From contig NZ_JAGFWR010000035.1 of the NCBI RefSeq assembly GCF_017599305.1, positions 1 to 60,181 of the forward strand: 60,181 nucleotides of DNA. Direction: 5' to 3'. Positions within the stretch are counted from its first letter, which is position 1, and every line of letters begins with the position of its first letter. The position numbers and the translations under genes were made by a program. Shown piece by piece: positions 25,142 to 33,585 of the stretch. The notes below the pieces were generated by a model. It made no database searches. It was not told the origin of the DNA and saw nothing but the letters and a program-made list of their open reading frames with translations. The stretch comes from Micromonospora antibiotica (GTDB taxonomy: Bacteria; Actinomycetota; Actinomycetes; Mycobacteriales; Micromonosporaceae).

Positions 25142-26863
25142 TCAGTGCCCCTCGCCGCCACGGTCGCGCCGTACGGTCGCCTTACGGCCCTTGATGGTGC
25201 TGTTGCGCAGCCCCGCGATCACCTCGTCGGCGACGCCCTGCGGCACCTCCACCAGGGAGAACCGGTCGGCGATCTCGATCGAGCCGATGTCGCGGCCACT
25301 CACCCGGGTCTCGCCGGTGATCGCACCGACCAGGTCCTGCGGGCGGACCCCGGCGCGGCGGCCCAGGCCGATGAAGACCTGCGCGGTGCCGCCCGTGCGG
25401 GGCCGGCCGCCACCGCGCCGGTCCCCGCCCCGGCTGTCGAACCCGGGCCGGGACTCCCGGGGCGGACGGACCGCCACCTGCGGGATCTCCTCGTCGTCGT
25501 CGTCGGAGCCGGGCAGGGCCGCCTCGTGGGCCAGCTTGACGGCTGCCAGCGCCACCTCCATCAGGTCGAACTCGTCCGACAGCGACTCGACAATCACCCG
25601 GAACGGGTCCAGGTCGTCCTCCAGCAGGCTCTCCCGCAGCGCCGCCTGGGTCAACGCCAGCCGGCGGGTCCGCAGGTCGGCCACCGTCGGGATCTTGTCG
25701 ATGGTGATCCGCTGGCCGGTGACCCGCTCGATGGTCTTGAGCATCCGGTGTTCCCGGGGCTCGGCGAGGGTGATCGCCACCCCCTCCCGACCGGCCCGGC
25801 CCACCCGGCCGATCCGGTGCACGTACGACTCCGGGGCCGACGGCACGTCGTAGTTGACCACGTGGGTGAGCTGCTCGACGTCCAGCCCACGGGCCGCCAC
25901 GTCGGTGGCCACCAGCAGGTCGGCGGTGCCGGCGCGCAGCCGCCCCATCACCCGGTCCCGCTGCTCCTGGCTCATCCCGCCGTGCAACGCCTCGGCCCGG
26001 TAGCCGCGCCCGTTCATCGTCTCGGTGAGCCGGTCCACCTCCTCCCGGCTGCGGCAGAACACGATCGCCGCCGTCGGCGACTCCACGTCCAGCACCCGGC
26101 CCAGCACCGCGGGCTTGTGCGCCCGGGTGACGATGTACGCGCTCTGCCGGACCCGGGGTGCCTCCCCGGCGACCGGCTGCTCCCGCCCGATCTGGATCCG
26201 CTCCGGGTCGGTCAGGTGCTTGCGGGCCAGGCCGTCGATCCGGGCCGGCATGGTGGCCGAGAAGAGCACCGTCTGGCGCTGCGCGGGCGCGTGCTCCAGG
26301 ATCGCCTCGATGTCCTCGGCGAAGCCCATGTCGAGCATCTCGTCGGCCTCGTCCAACACCACCGTGGCCAGCGCGCCCAGCCGCAGGGTGCCCCGGGCGA
26401 TGTGGTCCAGCGCCCGGCCGGGGGTCGCCACCACCACGTCCACGCCCAGGTCCAGGGCGCGCAGTTGACGGCCGATCGGCTGGCCGCCGTAGATCGGCAG
26501 CACCCGGGCCCCGAGGTCCTTGCCGTACCGGTGGAACGCCTCGGAGACCTGCACGGCCAGTTCCCGGGTGGGCACCAGCACCAGCGACACCGGGTCACCG
26601 CCGGAGCGGTCGTCCGGCATCCGCTGCAACAGGGGCAGGGCGAACGCGGCGGTCTTGCCCGTACCGGTCGCCGCCTGCCCGAGCAGGTCCCGTCCCGCCA
26701 GCAGCAGCGGGATCGCCTCGCGCTGGATGGGGGTGGGCTCCTCGTAGCCGAGCGCGGCGAGCGCGCCCAACAGCTCGGCGCGCAGCCCGAGATCGACGAA
26801 GGCGGGTACGCCGTCGGAGTCGTCGGGCGCGGAGAGGTCGGTCGGTGTAGGTGCGGAACTCAT
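25142..26863 (-). CDS. DEAD-box ATP-dependent RNA helicase with DbpA-type RNA-binding domain
   Basis: A 573-residue helicase with the full motif set: Q-motif EPTPIQREAIP (about 42-52), Walker A AATGTGKT (about 66-73), PTRELAVQ, TPGR, DEAD (in VVLDEADEMLDMGF), SAT (in LFSATMP), then the C-terminal domain with VFCRSREE, VATDVAARGLD and HRIGRVGRAG. Residues about 485-560 form a DbpA/CsdA-type RRM after an Arg/Gly-rich linker (RGGDRRGGGRPR). This points to ribosome assembly or cold-shock RNA remodelling. The ATG at 26863 starts the conserved body; no clear ribosome site is seen. It is divergent from the 2H phosphoesterase gene. Confidence 0.93.
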   Translation of the reverse strand: MSSAPTPTDLSAPDDSDGVPAFVDLGLRAELLGALAALGYEEPTPIQREAIPLLLAGRDLLGQAATGTGKTAAFALPLLQRMPDDRSGGDPVSLVLVPTRELAVQVSEAFHRYGKDLGARVLPIYGGQPIGRQLRALDLGVDVVVATPGRALDHIARGTLRLGALATVVLDEADEMLDMGFAEDIEAILEHAPAQRQTVLFSATMPARIDGLARKHLTDPERIQIGREQPVAGEAPRVRQSAYIVTRAHKPAVLGRVLDVESPTAAIVFCRSREEVDRLTETMNGRGYRAEALHGGMSQEQRDRVMGRLRAGTADLLVATDVAARGLDVEQLTHVVNYDVPSAPESYVHRIGRVGRAGREGVAITLAEPREHRMLKTIERVTGQRITIDKIPTVADLRTRRLALTQAALRESLLEDDLDPFRVIVESLSDEFDLMEVALAAVKLAHEAALPGSDDDDEEIPQVAVRPPRESRPGFDSRGGDRRGGGRPRTGGTAQVFIGLGRRAGVRPQDLVGAITGETRVSGRDIGSIEIADRFSLVEVPQGVADEVIAGLRNSTIKGRKATVRRDRGGEGH

Positions 26864-26963
26864 GGGGCAAAGTTTTCCATCATCCCCGTCGGGCCGTCGC
26901 GCCGACCGGCCCCACCGTGCCGACCGGCACAGCCGCGCCCGCCCGCGGGCTAGCCTGACGGGC

Positions 26964-27491
26964 GTGCGTACGGTGGAACTGCTCTGCTGCCCGGTGCTGG
27001 AGGAGACGGTCCGCGCCGCGTGGGCCAGGCTGGCCGGGGCGGGGCTGCCCAGCCTGGCCCGGCACGGCCACCCGACGAACCGGCCGCACCTGACGCTGGC
27101 CGCCGTCGAGGCGTTCCCGCCCGGCGCGGTCGACCGGCTCGCCGGTCTCGTCGATGCCGCGCTGCCCCTGCCGGTCCGGCTGGAACGGGTGACGGTGCTC
27201 GACGGCAGCGCGCCGCTGGTCTGGTTGGTCCGGCCCACGGCGGAGCTGACCGCCCTGCACGGGGCCGTCTGGGCGGCACTGGACGGCGCGGACGGGCAGC
27301 GGCCCTGGCACGCCCCGGGGAACTGGGTGCCGCACCTGAGCCTCGCGCTGCGCTTCCGCGACCACGACCGGCGGCGGGCCCGCGCGGTGGTCGGCGGTGA
27401 CCGGCCGGAGGGCCGGTTCGTGGCGGCACGCAGCTACGACGGCGACACCCGGACCGTCCGGCCGGTGGGCGGTGACTTCCCGGCGGACTGA
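26964..27491 (+). CDS. 2'-5' RNA ligase / 2H phosphoesterase family protein
   Basis: A 175-residue protein with the two H-x-[S/T] motifs of the 2H superfamily: PHLTLA at about 37-42 and PHLSLA at about 123-128. They are placed symmetrically as in ThpR-like cyclic nucleotide phosphodiesterases. The substrate is unknown; RNA or ADP-ribose 1'',2''-cyclic phosphate are family options. TAGCCT (26951-26956) ends 7 bases before the GTG at 26964, which fits leaderless initiation. It is followed after about 115 bases by the cellulase gene, but the CebR-like box between makes them separate units. Confidence 0.8.
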   Translation: MRTVELLCCPVLEETVRAAWARLAGAGLPSLARHGHPTNRPHLTLAAVEAFPPGAVDRLAGLVDAALPLPVRLERVTVLDGSAPLVWLVRPTAELTALHGAVWAALDGADGQRPWHAPGNWVPHLSLALRFRDHDRRRARAVVGGDRPEGRFVAARSYDGDTRTVRPVGGDFPAD

Positions 27492-27507
27492 CGGTGGTCT
27501 ATGGTGG

Positions 27508-27521
27508 TCGGAGCGCTCCCG
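27508..27521. promoter_or_regulatory. CebR-like operator upstream of the GH9 cellulase
   Basis: TCGGAGCGCTCCCG matches 12 of 14 bases of the CebR box TGGGAGCGCTCCCA and contains the perfect palindrome GGAGCGCTCC. It lies 86 bases upstream of the cellulase start. CebR is a LacI-family repressor released by cello-oligosaccharides. No cebR gene is in the window. Confidence 0.75.
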
Positions 27522-27606
27522 TCGACGGTCCATCCGACCGCCCGGCGGGTCACTGCTGCGCCGGTCCGGTCGGGTGGTCACTGCCATCCCCACCGGAAGA
27601 GGCCCC

Positions 27607-29868
27607 ATGCCCCACCATGTCCGACGGCGTCCGGTCGCGCTCGCGGCCGCCGCCCTGCTCGCCCTCGGCGGGCTCGCGGCCGTGCCGCAGCTCGCCTCCG
27701 CCGCCCCCGACCCCGGCTCACCGGTCAAGGTCAACCAGGTCGCCTACGTGCCGGGGCTGCCCAAGCAGGCCACCGTCGTGAACTCCGCGAACTCCCCGCT
27801 CGGCTGGACGCTGCGCAACGCCGGCGGCGCCACGGTCGCCTCCGGGCAGACCACGGTACGGGGCACCGACGCGCTCTCCGGCGACCCGGTGCACATCGCG
27901 GACTTCTCGGCCTACGACACCCCGGGCACCGGCTACGTGCTGTCGGTGGGCGGGAGCAACAGCTACCCCTTCGACATCTCGGCCGACCCGGTGCGCCGGC
28001 TGCGCGGTGACTCGCTGGCGTTCTTCTACCACCAGCGCAGCGGCACCCCGATCGACGCCCAGTACGTCGGTTCCCGCTACGCCCGCCCGGCCGGGCACGT
28101 CAACGTCGCCCCCAACCGGGGGGACAACAACGTGCCGTGCCGCACCTCCTGCGGTTACACCCTGGACGTGCGCGGTGGCTGGTACGACGCCGGTGACCAG
28201 GGCAAGTACGTGGTCAACGGCGGCCTGTCCACCTGGCAGCTGCAGAACATCTACGAGCGCACGCTGTACGTGAACGGGGCCGACAAGTCCGCCGTCGCCG
28301 ACGGCACGCTGGCCATCCCCGAGCGGTCCAACGGGGTGCCGGACGTGCTCGACGAGGCCCGCTGGGAGCTGGAGTTCCTGCTCAAGATGCAGGTGCCGGA
28401 CGGCCGGACCAACGCCGGCATGGTGCACCACAAGATCCACGACCAGAACTGGACCGCGCTGCCCACCCGTCCGGAGCTGGACAGCGAGCCCCGGCTGCTC
28501 TCCCCGGTGAGCACCGCCGCCACCCTCAACATGGCGGCGGTGGCCGCCCAGGCGTCCCGGCTGTGGAAGCCGTTCGACGCCTCCTTCGCCTCCCGGGCCC
28601 TGGCCGCCGCCGAGAAGGCGTACGCCGCGGCGAAGGCCAACCCGAACCGGCTCGCCCCCGCCACCGACAACACCGGCGGCGGCGCGTACGAGGACAACAC
28701 CGTCAGCGACGAGTTCTACTGGGCGGCTGCCGAGCTGTACGCCACCACCGGCTCGACGGGCTACCGCAACGACCTGAGCAGCTCCCCGCACGCCCGGGGA
28801 GCGGGCTTCACCCGGGGCGCGTACGACTGGAGCTGGACGGCCGGGCTGGGTGACACGACCCTCGTGCTGGTGCCGACCGGCCTGGCCAGCGGCGACGTGA
28901 GCGCGATCCGGTCGGCGATCGTCGGTTTCGCCGACCGGATGCTCGCCCAGATCGCCAACCAGGGCTACCCGGCCCCGGGCAGCGGCAACGGCACGTACTA
29001 CTGGGGTTCCAACGGCGCGGTCGCCAACAACGCCAACGTGCTCGCCCTGGCCTACGACCTGACCCGCACCACGAAGTACCGCAACGGGGCCTTCGCCGCC
29101 TACGACTACCTGCTCGGCCGTAACCCGCTCAACCAGTCCTACGTGGCCGGGTACGGGGACAAGCCGGTGCGCAACCTGCACCACCGGTTCTGGGCCAACC
29201 AGAACGACGGCTCGCTGCCCACCGCGCCGCCCGGCTCGCTCTCCGGCGGCCCGAACAGCGAGTTGCAGGACCCGGTCGTGCAGGCCCAGCTCGGTGGCTG
29301 CAAGCCGCAGAAATGCTTCATCGACGACATCGGCGCGTACTCGGTCAACGAGGTGGCGATCAACTGGAACGCGGCGCTGGCCTGGCTGGTGCACTGGGCG
29401 GCCGAGCAGGCCGGCAGCGGCACCGGCCCGGACCCGACGCCGACCCCCACGGTGACGCCGCCGCCGACCACCACGCCGCCCCCGCCGACCACCACGCCCC
29501 CGCCGCCCACCACCACGCCCCCGCCGCCCACCACCACGCCGCCGCCGGCCGGTGGGTGCGCGGTGACGTACTCGGCGAACAGCTGGAGCACCGGCTTCAC
29601 CGGCAGCGTCACGCTGGCCAACACCAGCGCGGCGGCCTGGTCGTCGTGGCGGTTGACGTTCCGGTTCACCGGTAACCAGCAGATCAGCCAGGGCTGGTCG
29701 GGCCGGTTCAGCCAGAGCGGCAGCGAGGTCACGGTGACCAACGAGAGCTACAACGGCGCGGTCGCGCCGAACGGCTCGGTCAACCTCGGCTTCAACGCCA
29801 CCTACAGCGGCACCAACGCGACCCCGACCGGGTTCGCGGTGAACGGGACGGCCTGCACCCTGCGCTGA
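27607..29868 (+). CDS. Secreted glycoside hydrolase family 9 cellulase with CBM2
   Basis: A 753-residue extracellular enzyme. The signal peptide (about 1-33) ends ASAAPDPG. An N-terminal Ig-like (CelD_N) domain (about 38-125; VKVNQVAYVPGLPKQATVV) precedes the GH9 (alpha/alpha)6 catalytic domain (about 135-600). The latter has the catalytic Asp pair in WYDAGDQGKY (about 191-200), LHHRFWAN (about 525-532) and the catalytic Glu in VNEVAINWN (about 580-588). A PTTTPPPP repeat linker (about 608-648) leads to a C-terminal CBM2 (about 650-753, CAVTYSANSWSTGFTGSVT) for crystalline cellulose. Domain order fits an E1-type endoglucanase. It is probably induced by cellobiose through the CebR-like box. 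Confidence 0.95.
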   Translation: MPHHVRRRPVALAAAALLALGGLAAVPQLASAAPDPGSPVKVNQVAYVPGLPKQATVVNSANSPLGWTLRNAGGATVASGQTTVRGTDALSGDPVHIADFSAYDTPGTGYVLSVGGSNSYPFDISADPVRRLRGDSLAFFYHQRSGTPIDAQYVGSRYARPAGHVNVAPNRGDNNVPCRTSCGYTLDVRGGWYDAGDQGKYVVNGGLSTWQLQNIYERTLYVNGADKSAVADGTLAIPERSNGVPDVLDEARWELEFLLKMQVPDGRTNAGMVHHKIHDQNWTALPTRPELDSEPRLLSPVSTAATLNMAAVAAQASRLWKPFDASFASRALAAAEKAYAAAKANPNRLAPATDNTGGGAYEDNTVSDEFYWAAAELYATTGSTGYRNDLSSSPHARGAGFTRGAYDWSWTAGLGDTTLVLVPTGLASGDVSAIRSAIVGFADRMLAQIANQGYPAPGSGNGTYYWGSNGAVANNANVLALAYDLTRTTKYRNGAFAAYDYLLGRNPLNQSYVAGYGDKPVRNLHHRFWANQNDGSLPTAPPGSLSGGPNSELQDPVVQAQLGGCKPQKCFIDDIGAYSVNEVAINWNAALAWLVHWAAEQAGSGTGPDPTPTPTVTPPPTTTPPPPTTTPPPPTTTPPPPTTTPPPAGGCAVTYSANSWSTGFTGSVTLANTSAAAWSSWRLTFRFTGNQQISQGWSGRFSQSGSEVTVTNESYNGAVAPNGSVNLGFNATYSGTNATPTGFAVNGTACTLR

Positions 29869-29879
29869 CCCGCGCCCGC

Positions 29880-29951
29880 ACCGGGCCGCCCGTCGCACGT
29901 CGACGGGCGGCCCGGTCACGGTCCCGCACGGGCCCCGGCCGGTGCGGGACC
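29880..29951 (+). terminator. Tandem terminators after the cellulase gene
   Basis: A perfect 16-bp stem (29880-29895 with 29901-29916) begins 12 bases past the stop. A second hairpin, GGTCCCGCAC (29920-29929) with GTGCGGGACC (29942-29951), follows at once. Confidence 0.8.
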
Positions 29952-30079
29952 GGGCGACGCCGCCGGCCGCGTGTCGCCCTTCGGGGGCTGTGGGAGGAAT
30001 GCTCGGTCTCCACCGGTTCACCACGGTTACGGTGCCCTCAGGTTCATCCGCACCGTGTCGCACCGGGAGAGGACCGACC

Positions 30080-31036
30080 ATGCGCGTGCCCAGCCGAAGC
30101 CCCGGCCCCCAACCCGGCGTCACCCCGCCCGCCCCGGCCCGGCGGACGCCCGCCCCGACCCGTCCCGTACGGCCGGCCGCCCCCGACCTCGACGCCTACC
30201 GGCAGGCCGTCGCCGAGCTGCTGGTCGAGGTCGGCGCGCTCGCCGGGACCGCCGGCACCGCCGCCCGTCAGGTGCTGCTCGACCAGCGGCTGCGCGAGCC
30301 GGCCATCGCCGACGTGCTCGACGCCACCGGGCAGGGGGTGCTGGGCGCCCGGGAGACCCTGCTGCTGGAGTTGGCCCGCCACCAGCCCGACCAGCGCGAC
30401 CCGGGCCCCGACCTGACCGCGCTGGTCCGGATCTACCTGCTCTCCCGTATCGACCTGATGTGGTGGCGGGACACGACGGCCCTGGCGACCGACGAGCAGG
30501 TCGACACGCACCCCGACCTGATCGACCTGGAGTGGCTGCGCCGCCGCGGCCTGCTCGGCTTCCGCTACCGGGAACAGCCGGCCAGCATCCTGGGCCGGGG
30601 GGTACGCGCCGTCCGGGGCCGGCTGCTGCCGGAGACCGCCCCGCCCACCGCCGGGGTGCCGTTGCGCCGGACCCGCCGGGAGGTCGTCGCGCTCCTCAAC
30701 GACCTGGCCCGGGAGTTCGGCCGGTCAGCTCCGCCCGGCACCCCGCCGCTGTGGGTGACCAGCCTGACCCACAGCGCCGAACACCAGTACCGGCTGCGTC
30801 GGCTCGGCCAGCCGGCCATGCTCCCCAGCAGCCACTGCCTCGGCTGGGCGGTGGACCTGGAACTGGCCTGGTACGCCCGGTTCGGCGCGCGGGAGGTGCT
30901 GGCCGAGATCCTGCTGGCCCGGCAGGCCGCCGGTGAGCTGAACGTCATCGACGAGGGTCCGGCCTGGCACGTCTGCCTGGCCCCCGCCGCCCGCGCCCGG
31001 CTGCGCTCGGCGTACGAGGCCGAGATGGGGATCTGA
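30080..31036 (+). CDS. DUF5715 / M15-peptidase-like protein
   Basis: A 318-residue protein. The C-terminal third has the M15/DUF5715 signature: LWVTSLTHSAEHQYRLRRLG (about 224-243), SSHCLGWAVDLE (about 250-261, with the His and Asp of an SxHxxGxAxD zinc site) and WHVCLAP (about 294-300, third His). This suggests a D-Ala-D-Ala carboxypeptidase-like fold. The N-terminal 40 residues are Pro-rich and lack a clear signal peptide. A helical domain (about 45-170) of unknown role follows. GGGAGAGGA precedes the ATG at good spacing. The catalytic role is inferred, and the location (cytoplasm or envelope) is unclear. Confidence 0.7.
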   Translation: MRVPSRSPGPQPGVTPPAPARRTPAPTRPVRPAAPDLDAYRQAVAELLVEVGALAGTAGTAARQVLLDQRLREPAIADVLDATGQGVLGARETLLLELARHQPDQRDPGPDLTALVRIYLLSRIDLMWWRDTTALATDEQVDTHPDLIDLEWLRRRGLLGFRYREQPASILGRGVRAVRGRLLPETAPPTAGVPLRRTRREVVALLNDLAREFGRSAPPGTPPLWVTSLTHSAEHQYRLRRLGQPAMLPSSHCLGWAVDLELAWYARFGAREVLAEILLARQAAGELNVIDEGPAWHVCLAPAARARLRSAYEAEMGI

Positions 31037-31076
31037 ACGCCGACCGTGCCCATGCGGGCGGGACACCGCCGTCGGG

Positions 31077-32303
31077 TCAGCCGACGACCAGCAGGGCGAG
31101 CACCGCGGCGACGGTGCCGAGCACCGCGACCACCGCGCTGGTCGCCACGAACCGGCCCAGCGGCACGGTCACCCCGGCGGCGCGGCAACGCTCGAACCAC
31201 AGCAGGGTCGCCAGCGACGCCCACGGCACCGCCAGTGGGCCGACGTTGGTGCCGATCAGCAGCGCCAGCAGCCGGGTCCCGTCACCGGGTGGGAGCACCG
31301 CCTCACCGGCCAGGTAGGCGGGCAGGTTGTTGACCAGGTTGGCCAGTAACGCCCCGGTGCCCCCGGCGCGTAACGCCCCCACCGTGCCCCCGGCGTCCCC
31401 GAGCAGCACGGAGACCAGGTCGTCCAGCCCGTGCCGGCCGAGGGTCTGCACCACCAGGAACAGGCCGGTCACGAAGACCAGCAGCCGCCAGGGCAGCAGC
31501 GCCGGGCGCAGGGTCCGCCGGGACCGGACCGCGAAGCCGACCACCACCAGCCCGGCGGCGAGGGCGGCGGCGACCCCGATCTCCACCCCGGCCAGGATGC
31601 CGGCGACGAGCAGCAGACAGCCGGCGACCGCCGTGCCGAACAGCAGCCGGTCCGTCGGCCGGTGCGGTGGGGGAGGGGTGAACCGGTCGGCGTCGCGCCG
31701 CCCCCGCCGCCAGTACCACAGCCACAACCCGGCCATGGTCACCCCGATCGCCGCGACCTGCGGCAACGCCATCCGGGCCGCGTACGCCGCCGGGGTCAGC
31801 GCGATCCGGTCGGCGGCGAGCAGGTTGGTCAGGTTCGACACCGGCAACAGCAGGCTGGCGGTGTTGGCCAACCAGACCGTGGTCATCGCCAGCGGCCCCG
31901 GGGCGGTGCCCAGCCGGCGGGCCAGCGCGATCATCACGGGGGTGAGCAGGACCGCGGTGGTGTCCAGGTTGAGGGCGATGGTGGTGAGCGAGGCGAACCC
32001 GACGCAGAGCAGGAACAGGCTGGCGAAGCTGCCCCGCGCGGCGATCGCCAGCCGGGTGGCCAGCACGTCGAACACCCCGGCGACGGCGGTCAGCTCGGCG
32101 AGCACCACCACCGCGCCGAGGAAGAGCAGCAGCGGCAGGATGCGGTGCAGGGTCGCCGCGGCGTCGGCCCGGGGCAGCAGCCCGGTGGCCACCGCGCCGA
32201 GGCCCAGCAGGGCCAGCCCGATCGCCACCCGGTCCAGCGGGTGCAGCCTCGGACGGCGGCGCCGTCGGGTCGGTACGGGCGGTGTCCCGCCGGCAGGTGT
32301 CAC
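31077..32303 (-). CDS. ArsB/NhaD-type (SLC13-like) ion transporter
   Basis: A 408-residue membrane protein with about 11 hydrophobic helices. NLDTTAVLLTPVMIALARR (about 110-128) and ANTASLLLPVSNLTNLLA (about 141-158) are the first-half hairpin, and LLANLVNNLPAYLAGEAVLPP with ALLIGTNVGPLAVPWASLATLLW is the second-half repeat. This is the ArsB/NhaD ion-transporter superfamily. Arsenite, sodium or dicarboxylate are all possible substrates, and no ars genes are adjacent. The GTG at 32303 is preferred; GAGGA lies 8 bases upstream. It converges on the DUF5715-like gene. Confidence 0.8.
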   Translation of the reverse strand: MTPAGGTPPVPTRRRRRPRLHPLDRVAIGLALLGLGAVATGLLPRADAAATLHRILPLLLFLGAVVVLAELTAVAGVFDVLATRLAIAARGSFASLFLLCVGFASLTTIALNLDTTAVLLTPVMIALARRLGTAPGPLAMTTVWLANTASLLLPVSNLTNLLAADRIALTPAAYAARMALPQVAAIGVTMAGLWLWYWRRGRRDADRFTPPPPHRPTDRLLFGTAVAGCLLLVAGILAGVEIGVAAALAAGLVVVGFAVRSRRTLRPALLPWRLLVFVTGLFLVVQTLGRHGLDDLVSVLLGDAGGTVGALRAGGTGALLANLVNNLPAYLAGEAVLPPGDGTRLLALLIGTNVGPLAVPWASLATLLWFERCRAAGVTVPLGRFVATSAVVAVLGTVAAVLALLVVG

Positions 32304-32456
32304 GGCGCACGATCCTCGCACAGCCGGCCCTGCACCGACGCCGGTTGGCCGCAACTGCCCGCCGGACGACCCCGTACCGGCGGGCCCGACACATCGGCGT
32401 GCGCGGTTACCGCCACGGTGGACATCCCGGCACGGCTGCCCTAGCGTTCAGGAGAT

Positions 32457-33491
32457 ATGCGCAGGATGCTGCTGGGGGCCGGACTGGCCCTGTCGCTCGT
32501 CGCCACCGGCTGTGCCCAGGCCACCCCGACGGATCGGGCCACCCCGACCGAATCGGACCGGACCGCCTCGGCATCGGCGTCCGCGAGCCCGCCGGTCGCC
32601 TCCCGGCAGGACCCGGAGCAGGCCCGGCGTACGCTGGACAGCCTGCGCAAGGTCGACGACCTGCCGCTCTACGAGATGACCTACGTCGGTGGCTACGACC
32701 CGACGGTGGGCACCGATGCCCGGCCGGACACCGGCCCGTTCGGATGCTCGTTGTTCGTCGCCTCCGGTGACCCGGCCCGGCCGTTGTTCGCCCGCAACTT
32801 CGACTGGGACGCCAACCCGGCGATGGTGCTGCGCACCGATCCCCCCGAGGGCTACGCCTCGGTCTCCCTGGTCGACCTGTCCTACCTGGGGGTGGGCCCG
32901 GACCCGACCGGGGACCGCCGGCTGCTCGACGCGCCGTTGCTGCCCTTCGACGGGATGAACGAGCGGGGGCTGGCCGTCGGGCTGGCCGCCGACGACAACG
33001 CCACCGCGAAGCCGGTGCCGGGCCGGCCCACCGTCGGGTCGGTGCGCATCCTGCGGTTGGTACTGGACCGGGCGGCCACGGTGGACGAGGCGGTGGCGCT
33101 GTTCGGCCGGCACAACCTCGACTTCGACGGCGGGCCCCCACTGCACTACCTGCTCGCCGACGCGGGCGGCCGGTCGGCGGTGGTCGAGTTCGTCGAGGGG
33201 ACGATGCGGGTGCAGCGGGGGCAGGGGCGGTGGCAGGCGCTGACCAACGTGCCGGTGGTCGACGTGCCCGAGCAGCAGCGTCGCCGCGACCGCCGCTACG
33301 GCGTCCTCGCGGCGGCGCTGGACGCGGCCGACGGCCGGGTCGACCCGACGGCGGCGCTGCGCCTGCTGGACCAGGTCCGGCAGGGGCACACCCGCTGGTC
33401 GGTGACGTACGGGCTGCGTGACGGTGAGGTCCGGCTGGTCACCGTGGCCGGCGGTGGCACGGAACGCCGTTACCAGTTGCCGATCCGCTGA
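32457..33491 (+). CDS. Lipoprotein of the choloylglycine hydrolase / linear amide C-N hydrolase (Ntn) family
   Basis: A 344-residue envelope protein. Its lipobox LVATGC puts the lipidated Cys at about 19, followed by a Thr/Ser/Ala-rich tether. The Ntn-hydrolase core starts at FGCSLFVA (about 95-102), where the Cys is the likely nucleophile, with FARNFDWD (about 111-118) carrying the Arg and Asp partners. LPFDGMNERGLAVGLA (about 161-176) is the next family block. Substrates are amides such as bile-salt or penicillin-V-type acyl amides or acyl-homoserine lactones; the true one is unknown. Because an internal Cys nucleophile must normally be exposed by cleavage, a lipid-anchored precursor is unusual. 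TAGCGT (32442-32447) suggests a short or no leader. Confidence 0.78.
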   Translation: MRRMLLGAGLALSLVATGCAQATPTDRATPTESDRTASASASASPPVASRQDPEQARRTLDSLRKVDDLPLYEMTYVGGYDPTVGTDARPDTGPFGCSLFVASGDPARPLFARNFDWDANPAMVLRTDPPEGYASVSLVDLSYLGVGPDPTGDRRLLDAPLLPFDGMNERGLAVGLAADDNATAKPVPGRPTVGSVRILRLVLDRAATVDEAVALFGRHNLDFDGGPPLHYLLADAGGRSAVVEFVEGTMRVQRGQGRWQALTNVPVVDVPEQQRRRDRRYGVLAAALDAADGRVDPTAALRLLDQVRQGHTRWSVTYGLRDGEVRLVTVAGGGTERRYQLPIR

Positions 33492-33534
33492 CCCCGCCAC
33501 CCGCGCGTCCCTGCACGCACGGCGTCCCTGCACC

Positions 33535-33570
33535 ACGAACGGCCCGGCCCACTGGGGCCGGGCCGTTCGT
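33535..33570. terminator. Shared terminator between the Ntn lipoprotein and LVIVD genes
   Basis: A perfect 16-bp stem (33535-33550 with 33555-33570) closes on an ACTG loop, between two convergent stop codons. Confidence 0.8.
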
Positions 33571-33585
33571 CGTCGGTTGGTCGGG

